Positions 1 to 7,982 of a stretch of 17,890 nt of DNA are shown here, piece after piece (within the stretch, counting starts at the first letter, position 1; each line of letters opens with the position of its first letter). The notes under the pieces were generated by a model. The model did not search any database. It saw only the letters and a list, made by a program, of their open reading frames with translations, and was not told the origin of the DNA. Source of the DNA: Parachlorella kessleri (Eukaryota > Chlorophyta > Trebouxiophyceae > Chlorellales > Chlorellaceae); the NCBI GenBank assembly GCA_001598975.1, contig BBXU01000159.1, positions 1-17,890 of the forward strand, given 5' to 3'. The position numbers were made by a program, and so were the translations under genes.

Positions 1-1435
1 TCCGAGCTGCCTAGCCGCTGCCAAGCCGCTCCTAGCATCTAGTGGAGTGACGAGCAACAAGAAAGTACGTGCTGTGCACAACGTGTTAGGACAAACCCAG
101 TTGGAGTTAAGACAATCCATTTCAGCAGCGCCCCGCCAAACAGTGTTTCGCCGGCAGCCACAATGCCGACCCTAGTGCCACAAACAAACTAAGCTGGCCA
201 ATGCTCACCATTTGCCAGGCCCAGCAAAGTGTCGTCCACCCGCTTCTTTTCTTCAGTTGACGCTTTACTCAAATCCTTGGGCGCTTGCGAGCCATAGTAC
301 TCCAGCAGCGTCGTGAGCTGTACCACAGCAGTGAGAGCAACCTGGTCAGAGACTAACTAGGTAGTACCAGCAGGGTGGCTGCCAGCTGTTTAGTGTACTA
401 GTCGTACTTAGTTTAATGGAATGCCCATGAGTTTGTTTCAACTTTCTGCCATGGCGGGGCGTCAGTCAAGCACAACTAGGGCAGCAGGACAACCCCACTT
501 GCATCTAACAGTGTCCTCACCAGCCTGTGCTTCTGCTGCGATAGGTTCATGTTGATGTTGGCAGTCACCAGCTCGTATGGTGACTTGCCGCCCTGGGTAA
601 CCCTTTTGCCAGTCCTGGTTTGAACCTCAAACTTGGGGAGCTTGGTGGTGAACCACTGCAGCAGTTTGGACAACAGAACGAGAGATGTTCAAAGACACAT
701 CAAGGTATACCCTGGAACCCGGCATGCAAACTCTGCACTACTATAAAGTTTGGTGATACCCGAGTAGTGGCACACTCAGCCCTGGGTGAGGTCTTGAACC
801 CATACATGCACCTCTACCGACCGTCCTCAGCGTCCTACCCAATCCAGCGACATGGGGTGTTGGCTGCCAGCCGGTGCAATGCCAAGCTGCTTGCCCAGCT
901 CATCCAGCGATGTGGGGTGCCAGCTGCGAGTCAGCTGCTGGGATGGAGTAGGCTGCCAGCAGTGCTACTGGCTGCAGGTTGCCAACTGCTTCCGCCCCCT
1001 GCTGCTCTGCCAGAGCCACTGCTGCTGCTAATTCTTTCTTCAGCCTGGCAATCCGCTCTAAGGAGGACTCTGTCTGAGAGGCGCAACTTGGCTGCAGGTA
1101 CGGAGGGTTGGTATGTGGGTTAGGGCCGCTGATCGCTGGGAGAGGGGCGGCATTGCTGCTGGGTGGCAGATCGCTGACGGACCTGCCAAGTCCGGTGTCG
1201 GCCGCGAGAGTCTGGCTTCTGTCTGCACTCAGGAGCCCCTGCCCACCCACTGGGCGAGCTGTTCCCCCAGTGCTAGGCCTCGGGAGCAGCCTTGCAACGT
1301 GGCTGTGGCCTAGTTGGGGGGGCTCCACTGTCTCCTTTGCACCGCAGCCCGACACCTCCCCTGCTTCGTTCTCGGCAGTCTCACAATCCCGTGGCTGCTT
1401 GCTGCTGCGTGTCTCACTGTTGCTGCTTGTTGGTT
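1..1435 (-). CDS. Unrecognised multi-exon gene, 3' portion, cut by the left edge
   Basis: I do not recognise the product. Four minus-strand segments look like exons. Segment 1435 down to about 900 is an open frame after a CAG acceptor; it is Pro/Ser/Glu-rich and disordered-looking, then has a short predicted coiled coil (SSLERIARLKKELAAA). Segment 655-521 (45 codons) follows TGCTGCAG and ends at CTG/GTGAGG; it includes KSPYELVTANINMNL. Segment 341-209 (44 codons plus 1 base) includes VVQLTTLLEYYG and TEEKKRVDDTLLGLAN and ends at AATG/GTGAGC. Segment 71-1 follows GTGCACAG in the matching phase and stays open to the window edge. The last three join in phase (0, 1). The join between about 900 and 655, the 5' end and the stop are not resolved. 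The 655-209 exons look globular and alpha-helical, so they are likelier to be conserved than the 5' part. Confidence 0.45.
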
Positions 1436-1441
1436 CTGCAG

Positions 1442-2466
1442 CAGGCCCAGAATAAGTGATCAGGCAGAGACTTTGGTATCAGAATGACGGTCAAAGTACC
1501 TAGGGCGACGGAAAGACACTTTCAAGGATATGCACCTGTAGTTTGTCGACGCTTGTTATTGTCTGCGAGTAGCGCTGACGAGGTTGGTGTGATCCTAGCA
1601 GCCGTTGGTGTTCAGGAAAGAGCCAGACTGCGGAAACGGAAGGAGATTGATGTGTCCTGGCAAGCCCGGAAGGAATAAGGCCCTACAGCTTACAGATGCG
1701 ATCGCTTTAACAAACCAAACAAGTGCTGTTGACTGCGTGGCCATCAATCTGGGTGTTGACCGCCCCTCAATCGACTCAAGTGGCGGCGATGGATCGCATT
1801 TGATCCTTGTTGGAAGCTGGGCGTCCGATGGAGCCGCGCTTGATCGCATTGGAAGTGCCGTTGGAACGCCATTTCAACCGTGAGACGTTTGATTCTATTG
1901 CGTCACGTTGGAACGCTCAACCGTGGGTCCAACGTGCCACTAATGTCCGACGCACTGGTTCTTTGGTCACATAAAAAACCCATGCGAAGGGGTAATGTGT
2001 TGCTGTGGAAGCACCTGGGCCGGCCAAGGGACTATGGCACTGCTGCCATGCATGAACTCAGTTGACCCTTTGGGAGCGAGGCCTGCCAGGCTGGGATAGC
2101 CATACATCAGCGAGACATAGGGAGAGTGCATCTCCACATGAGGACTGTTCCTGACTGCTACTTTCTTCTGCTCGTAGCCTTGAAGTGGGATTAAATGTTG
2201 CAAGAGAAAATGTAGCAATGTCAGAATTCTCTTCTCATGGGGCCTACGTCATATCATAGCCACGCAACTGGGCTTCGTGTGTTGAGCAGCAGCACCACCA
2301 GCGTACAAGCACAACCTCATCCCTACAACCTAACCTGCGGGCTGCACTGGCATCCTGGCAACCTCAAAATTGCAAGCTATGCCAAGTGCCTAGCACGCCC
2401 TTCAGCCTTCCAGTTAAACCGCCGCCACAGCAGCAGACATCCGTCCAATGGGGGAGTAGAAGCAGC
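1442..2466. other. Region without a recognised gene
   Basis: I see no convincing coding exon here. Short open frames on both strands lack splice context and family signatures. It should hold the 5' part or promoter of the left-hand gene and the 3' UTR of the minus-strand LHCA gene, whose stop is at 2467. The only TTACA (TGTAA on the minus strand, the green-algal polyadenylation signal) I found is at 1690-1694, about 770 bases past that stop, so its use is doubtful. Degenerate spaced repeats occur at 1792-1925. Confidence 0.5.
1792..1925. repeat. Degenerate spaced direct repeats of about 50 bp
   Basis: GATCGCATT occurs at 1792-1800 and 1842-1850. CGTTGGAACGC occurs at 1859-1869 and 1906-1916, each followed by TCAACCGTG (1875-1883 and 1917-1925). 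Related GTTGGAA-type words lie near 1808, 1860 and 1907. This looks like an eroded tandem duplication of about 47-52 bp rather than a mobile element. Confidence 0.4.
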
Positions 2467-4708
2467 TTAGAAGGGGAGGGACACGCCCTGCAGCAGGCAG
2501 TGAGGTCGAGGGGCTTAAGCACAGCGCGCCAGCCAACCATGAACCCAGCTCACCCCTCTTCATTATGCAGCCCAGCCTTTACCCACCTACCAACCCCAGC
2601 ATGAACGCCTCGGTAGGTAGAACACGTGCCCCAAATGCACTGCCCTCTTTCAATCTCAAATGCCCACCCTCAGCCACACACATGTTCCCAACCCGTGGTG
2701 CAGACTCACGTTGGTGGCGAAGTTGGCGGTCAGGGGGGAGGCAAGGTGTGCCTTCAGAGCCTCCAGGGGGGTGGCGCCGGTGGCTGCGTGCTGGCAAACA
2801 ATGCCGAAGAAGGCAACCATGGCCAGGCGGCCGTTCTTGATCTCCTGCACCCAAGCGATTGGACATGAGCAAAGGCATGGTAAGCTATGACGGGCGGCCG
2901 CTTCGCATAAGCGCTACGACAGGGGGGCAGAGCCCCTTACCCTTCCTAACTTTTCCGGCTGTCCAGCAGTCTCAAGTGGTCTTGGAGAAGAAAGCCAAGG
3001 TATCAAGATACCCAGATATTACCTAGCTAAGCCGCGAATGTGAATTACCCATGCAAATGCCCTTGCCATGCCCCTCGCCTCACCCTGGTCCGGCCGTCAA
3101 AGACAGCGTCGCCCTCAGCGAAGAGGTTCAGGGGGTTGAAGCCCGGGTAGCAGCTCTTCTCGCCCTCAGCGGCGCCGCGCAGGGACTCGGCAATGGCGAA
3201 CGAGCCGATCTCCTGCACAGTCCAGGCATGCCAGACCCTTGAGTGACAGCGCATTAAGATTCACACCACATGACAGCCTGACTGCCAGGCCAGCTAGCTC
3301 TCAAGAGCCAAAGCGAGCAGGGCGCACACTTTGGGACTAGCACTCCCAACTCGTGCTGCCGACACCAGACCAAGCCACAGGCGACCCACAGTCAGGCAGC
3401 ACTTGGCGCTCACAATGGCGAAGAGGGTGCCCAGGTCGAACTGGAAGGGCAGCTCCGCGCCAAAGTAGGTCGCCTTGCCGCCAGTCACGGCCCAGAGGGG
3501 TGCGCTGTACCAGTCGCCGTAGCCCAGGGCCTCCACGCCGAGCATGCCGGCAACGCCCAGCATGGCCCAGCGGCCGTTGATCACCTCAGCCTCCACAAAG
3601 CGCTCCAGGCTCTTGGGCTCAGTGCCCAGGCCCAGGGGGTCTGCAGCAGGCGGGGCACAAGGGAGGCGGCACATGTCAACGACACAACCATGTACTATCT
3701 GCTGGGGCGCAGATAGTGCCTGCTGTTGCTCGCGGGGGCGCTGCCACGAGGAGGCACAGTCGGCCGAAAGAGCTGCAGGGTTGTCTCAAGCTAGAGTCCA
3801 GGGACCATGCCGCGCAGCTGCTGCAGTGCGTGCCCTAGGTCCCTCCAGAAGCTTTTCCCCCGCCTGCTGTGGAGCTGTCTGTTCAACGCCCCGCGTCACT
3901 GTCTGCCTCACTCACCAAAGCCGTAGGCACTGCAGCAAGGCGAAAGCGAAGGTTGTCGTCAGGCTAAGGTCACAATAATAACAGAGCGGAGATAGGATTT
4001 GAACCTAGGACCTTAAGGTTATGAGCCTTACGAGCTACCGGACTGCTCTACTCCGCTATCTATGTTAAGTTTCACCATGTCAAATCTAATATAAACCATG
4101 CACACTCAAGCAGCAAAATGGCAAGCCATTGCCTACACTTGTGAAGACAGTGGCAGGTAGTGTCATCTGTATGAATACTCGGCTCGGTGAAGACGGGCGG
4201 GCACTCACCCAGGGAGCTTCTCCAGGTAGGCGGGGCGGTCGCTGCCGGGGAGCCAGTTGCCAACATAGGCCTGGGCGGCAACAGCGCGCTGGCGCTTCTG
4301 GGCAGCCACCTGCAGCGCCAAGGCCAGCACAGGGTTGGGCACTGCCCTTCACACAACCCCGGCGCCTTAACTGAGCTCAGCTCCTAGCCTATGCCAGCTA
4401 GATGTCGCTGCCTGCTCCCTAGCACACTATGTTGACCCTAAGGAGAGCTGCAATCTGGAGAAGAACTGGCGAGTTCCTAGGCGTCTAACTCTCGACCCCG
4501 CTACCTTAGCTCGCACCGAATGACAGGGTTATCCAATGACTCTCCACTCGACAGTAGTGCTCTACCGCTTTTCCCACAACAGATGAAGGCAGCCTAGGGC
4601 CCCATTTCACCAAGTACTGCCCTCGGGCACCCCTTTGTTCCACGCAGGCCCGCACACCTTAGGGGCGAAGGCCCGGGCAACAGAGGTCTGGCACATAGCG
4701 GCGGCCAT
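2467..4708 (-). CDS. LHCA: LHCA-type chlorophyll a/b-binding protein of photosystem I (225 aa, 7 exons)
   Basis: This encodes a thylakoid antenna protein that should bind chlorophyll and carotenoid and pass energy to photosystem I. Exons on the minus strand: 4708-4658, 4309-4209, 3929-3916, 3640-3414, 3212-3084, 2844-2710, 2487-2467. All phases close to 678 nt. Residues 1 to about 40 are an Ala/Arg-rich plastid transit peptide. Then come NWLPGSDRPAYLEKLPG and AYGFDPLGLG, the usual LHC N-terminal block. Helix 1 carries EAEVINGRWAMLG (E74, N77, R79) and helix 3 carries EIKNGRLAM (E175, N178, R180). The end is NGVSLPF. Asn77 replaces the common His ligand. The middle (LFAIEIGSFAIAE, residues 128-140) resembles land-plant LHCA1, while the short length and Asn ligand recall algal LHCA9-like proteins, so the subfamily is open. 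All introns are GT-AG. The third exon is only 14 nt. It shares a divergent upstream region with the other LHCA gene. Confidence 0.93.
3985..4057 (-). tRNA. trnfM-like: Organelle/bacterial-type initiator tRNA-Met (CAT) sequence inside an LHCA intron
   Basis: The minus strand folds as a 73-nt cloverleaf: acceptor AGCGGAG/CTCCGCT, D arm GAGC-loop-GCTC, anticodon stem TAAGG/CCTTA with loop CTCATAA, variable AGGTC, and T arm CTAGG-TTCAAAT-CCTAT. The wording GGTAGCTCG, GGCTCATAACC and GGTTCAAATCC matches chloroplast and bacterial tRNA-fMet rather than eukaryotic elongator tRNA-Met. It lies in the intron between LHCA exons 2 and 3 (3930-4208), in the same orientation. One T-stem pair (C-T) is broken, and position 1 is A paired with T72, unlike the C1/A72 mismatch of bacterial fMet, so it may be a decaying copy. 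The flanking DNA (about 4056-4100) is AT-rich compared with the rest. I infer transfer of organelle DNA to the nucleus; expression is unknown. Confidence 0.8.
4452..4575 (-). other. Possible tRNA-related fragment in LHCA intron 1
   Basis: On the minus strand, AGCGGTAGAGCAC resembles a tRNA D-arm/box A, and about 85 bases later GGGGTCGAGAGTT resembles box B. I could not fold a complete cloverleaf, so this may be a tRNA-derived SINE remnant, a second organelle fragment, or chance. It lies in intron 1 (4310-4657) of the minus-strand LHCA gene. Confidence 0.2.
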
Positions 4709-4924
4709 TGTGGAGACTTCGAGGAACCTTTGCAAAGGCTGGCTGAAGCAGATCCAAAGGTTGCCTGGCCAGTGTTGGCACGAAGGTTAAGGGGAGAATC
4801 CTGGCCAATCCTGGCGGGAACGCATCTTACCCTCTCGCGCCGCGTATCCAACCATTACCTCCCACCCTTGCACAGGGAAGGGTGTCTCCTAGCGCGGTCT
4901 CACAGCCAGTCGACTCGGAGCACC
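4709..4924. promoter_or_regulatory. Divergent promoter region shared by two LHCA genes
   Basis: The two LHCA start codons face away from each other with 216 bases between them, so this stretch must contain both 5' UTRs and both core promoters unless one lies inside a neighbour. A CCAAT word is present at 4805-4809 within CTGGCCAATCCTGG, and a similar CTGGCCAGTG lies near 4766. I see no clear TATA box. Coordinated light control is an inference from arrangement and family. Confidence 0.6.
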
Positions 4925-7006
4925 ATGGCAGCGATGGCTTCCCTGACCGCCAGGACCGCCTTCGTGGGCAAGACCCACTCCCAGCCCCGCCAGGCAAGCT
5001 CAGCAGCAGCTTGATCAGCCTATGCTGAGAATAGTTTCGAAGCAGTCCCACAGGACATCTTAGTGCAGCCAAGTACTGGCAGTTCAGCCAAGAGTTAGCT
5101 GTTCCATGGCGTGCAAGATAGCTTACCAGCTTAGTCTGGGAGCAAGACTTACAGCCAAGCGCTTTGGGAGGCTGAGTCCATTAAGCTGCACACACTGAAA
5201 AGTAGATGGGGTGGTTTACCTGAGTGCAGGCGGCGAGGAGGAGCAGCGTGGTTGTGGCTGCCAGCAGGCCCATCTGGTACCCTGGCAACGATGTGAGTAG
5301 GGTCAAGGGGAGCAGCAGGCCAGAGTGCTTGCAAACGTGAAGCTGAGCAAGCACTCACGCAATTTGTAAGCTGGTGGGGACGCTTTTGTAACGTCAGTCT
5401 GGCAACGGTCGGTATGGTCATAACTTGTGTGTGCGGTGGATTGTTTCCGCAGGAGGTGGTGCCCCCTTACCTCGACGGCGAGCTGCCAGGTGAGAGCGCT
5501 GACACTGCGGTAGGCCTACTGGGCCCTTCTGCTACCTGCAATAATTGGCCCTGCAGCGGCGGAGGTGTACTGTCTTCTTCCGCCAGCTGGGCAACCTGCA
5601 GCAGAAAGAGTAAGTCTTGTGCTTGACTGCCTAGCCAAAAATGTGCCGCAAAAAAGCAGTGCTGGTGCTTGGAATTGGCCCATGGTGACTCACACATTCG
5701 TCCCTTCTCTGTGCGCACGCAGGCGACTACGGCTTTGACCCCCTGCGCCTGGCTGACGACCCCGAGAACCGCAGGTGGTTGGTCCACTCCGAGATCTTCC
5801 ACGGCCGCGTGGCCATGACCGGCGTTGCGGGCATCCTGTACACCTCGCTGGCCAATGCCTCCGGCCAGGACATCCCCGAGTGGTTTGATGCCGGCAAGGT
5901 GTACGCTGAGACCCACCCCGATGTGCCCTTTGGCGCCCTGGTGTACACCACCTTCCTGCTGAGCGGCTGGGCTGAGGCCAAGAGGTGGCAGGACTACAAG
6001 AAGCCTGGCAGCCAGGCCGATGGCTCCTTCTTTGGCATCAGGGGTGGGTGTGGGGTGGTGAGGGGGTTGGTGCAGTGTTGGATGCGTCTGGTTGTGGGCC
6101 GCGAGCATTGAAGAGCATGGTATGCGTGGGCAATCTCTCTGCGGAGTGTGTGTTGGGGAGGCTAAACAGATATGAAGGTTTGGGGAGCAAGCAAGCGTTG
6201 ATCACAGGATGGAACTGTGTGAAGTCCCCGGTTTGGTACCCGGCCAGTGGACAGACCCAGCCTTGCCCGCCGTTCTTGCCTCAGCCTATGCATCTTGGTC
6301 GCCCGCAGATGAGTTCAAGGGCACCGGCAATGCCTACCCCGGCGGCAAGTACTTTGACTTCCTGGGCCTGTCGCGCGGCAGCGAGGAGCAGCTGCGGCAG
6401 TACAAGATCAAGGTGGGGCTGGGTGGAAGCAGGACAGGGAGCGAGGCACCTTGGCACCTCTGGGGCACTTCATCTGTGTGAATATGAGGCATGCTCGCCG
6501 CGGGGCAATGACAGTTTAGGCACTGACATGCACCGGTTGGCCACTCAGCTACATCCTGAACCCCCCACGTGGGATAAAGTCTGGCCTAATGTGCTGTTCT
6601 TTGTCCGCGTGCAGGAGGTCAAGAACGGCCGCCTGGCCATGATTGCCTTCCTTGGGTTTGCTGCCCAGTATGCCGCCACCGGCAAGGGCCCCATCGACAA
6701 TCTCATTGAGCACATCACCACCGGCGGCGCGGCCAACTTTGTGACAAACGGTGAGTAAAGACACCTGGCAGGGGTGGGACCAGTGACATGCAGGACACGC
6801 CAGAGTGGGTGGGGTGGCTGGGTATGGGAGTGCTGTGGGTGGGTCATGCACTGTTGGATAAGTGTAGGTGCCAACAGGATGGGTACTAGGGGCGAGAAGT
6901 GTCACGCGGAACGTGAGCTGTCGATGTCAGTGATTTTGTCTTTCTTGCATAAACCACTTCTTCAACTTGTGCAGGTGTCAGCGTTCCTTTCATCCACTCC
7001 CCTTGA
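4925..7006 (+). CDS. LHCA: LHCA-type chlorophyll a/b-binding protein of photosystem I (253 aa, 7 exons)
   Basis: This is a second photosystem I antenna protein of the thylakoid membrane. Exons: 4925-4993, 5230-5292, 5453-5489, 5723-6043, 6309-6412, 6615-6750, 6975-7006; together 762 nt with all phases closing. Residues 1 to about 35 form a transit peptide ending near VVVAA. Then come RPIWYPGND and PPYLDGELPGDYGFDPL, the classical LHC start. Helix 1 is HSEIFHGRVAM (E80, H83, R85) and helix 3 is EVKNGRLAM (E199, N202, R204). The middle block AEAKRWQDYKKPGSQ and NAYPGGKYFD are typical of green-algal LHCA proteins; I cannot fix the paralogue number. The protein ends NGVSVPFIHSP at TGA 7004-7006; a different frame of the last exon stays open longer but does not continue the phase. 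Intron 1 seems to begin with GC (CAG/GCAAGC at 4994); an alternative GT donor after Phe13 (TTC/GTGGGC) would drop ten transit-peptide residues. Confidence 0.94.
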
Positions 7007-7165
7007 AGCGTTGCTGCTGGAGACCCTCCGGCTGTGAAGTCCCTGCTGCGCTATGGCAGCATGAGAAGAAAAATCCTTTTTTGATATAGTTTGCAGCGTT
7101 GTATGTTTGTTTCGTTTACAAGTTCTAATATAGTTCTGAGTGGCTAGGTAATGGCAGTGCCCTGT

Positions 7166-7170
7166 TGTAA
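7166..7170 (+). terminator. TGTAA polyadenylation signal of the plus-strand LHCA gene
   Basis: TGTAA is the standard green-algal 3' end signal. This one lies 160 bases after the LHCA stop codon in a suitable orientation, giving a 3' UTR of ordinary length. Confidence 0.65.
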
Positions 7171-7982
7171 GACAGACTCGGTGACTGGGCATCAGAGCAA
7201 GGGCAAAGGCACACTTGCCAAGTGTCAGTATGCAATCGATTTTGAATGCTTGTGCTGGCTGAGGCGCACCCCAACCATTCAATCCCCGACCCACCTACTA
7301 TGAAGTAGCACTTTTCGTGGCCTCAACATACTAACAAACTGTATCTGTTGCTTACGGCTTTTGCGCTTGCCGCTTTTTCCCTACTCTCAGCTTCGCTGAT
7401 TGATGCAGGTGGCACCCGCCTGTCACATGTGCTACCCGACCCAGGTTGAGAAGGTGCAGTTCCCTGCCATTATCAAGACAAGGCACCCTCTTACACTTAC
7501 AGCATTTATTGCACGCCATCCTGCCCAACACAGGCTAGCTTACCCGGAGGGCTGATCGCCTGCCGCCATCAGCCAAGCAAACAAAAAGTTGCACTACCTG
7601 CCACCACTAGCAGACAATGTGCCTTGCATCCAGCCCAGTCAACAAGAGCTACCCATTCCGTATCCACACTACCTACCGCCATCAACAGAATCATGACGCT
7701 GCCACCTCACAAGGCTGCTTTAACCCGAACAGCATTGCCTGTTGGCAATATGGGCCACTGTTTGCAGAATGCAAGCCCCAGAGCTTAACTGCATGCAGCG
7801 CTGTCGGTGCAGTCCACCTCTCCCCCATTCGTTTTGCCTGCCACCACAAACAAAAACAGGCAAGCTGAAGCACATCCATATATTTTCCCCTCCATGTTAA
7901 GGGTGCCACCACTAGGACGGTAAACCCTATCACACCATGTCGTGCGGTGAAAAGAGCCTCACACGCCACCTTCAGCTCATCT
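7171..7982. other. Convergent intergenic region and 3' UTRs
   Basis: This lies between the 3' ends of the plus LHCA gene and the minus transaldolase gene. Open frames here are short, lack splice context and show no family signature. The part right of about 7491 is probably transaldolase 3' UTR. Confidence 0.5.
7491..7501 (-). terminator. Paired TGTAA signals, candidate transaldolase 3' end
   Basis: The minus strand reads TGTAAGTGTAA, two overlapping-spaced copies of the green-algal polyadenylation word, about 480 bases after the transaldolase stop codon. It would make a long but plausible 3' UTR. Confidence 0.45.

Noticed and set aside
2579..2878. Minus-strand open frame of 99 aa ending before the LHCA last exon
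   Set aside because: It runs in a different frame from the EIKNGRLAM exon; the true continuation is the 21-nt exon at 2487-2467 giving GVSLPF.
3544..3978. Plus-strand open frame (144 aa) overlapping the LHCA exon and intron
   Set aside because: It crosses a clear minus-strand LHC exon and its intron, and has no family features.
5467..6108. Long minus-strand open frame (213 aa) opposite the plus-strand LHCA gene
   Set aside because: It is the antisense shadow of LHCA exons 3-4; the plus frame carries unmistakable LHC motifs and correct splice sites.
6975..7037. Alternative reading of the last LHCA exon ending in LEALLLETLRL
   Set aside because: It is out of phase with the previous exon; the phase-correct reading gives NGVSVPF, the usual LHCA end, with a stop at 7004.
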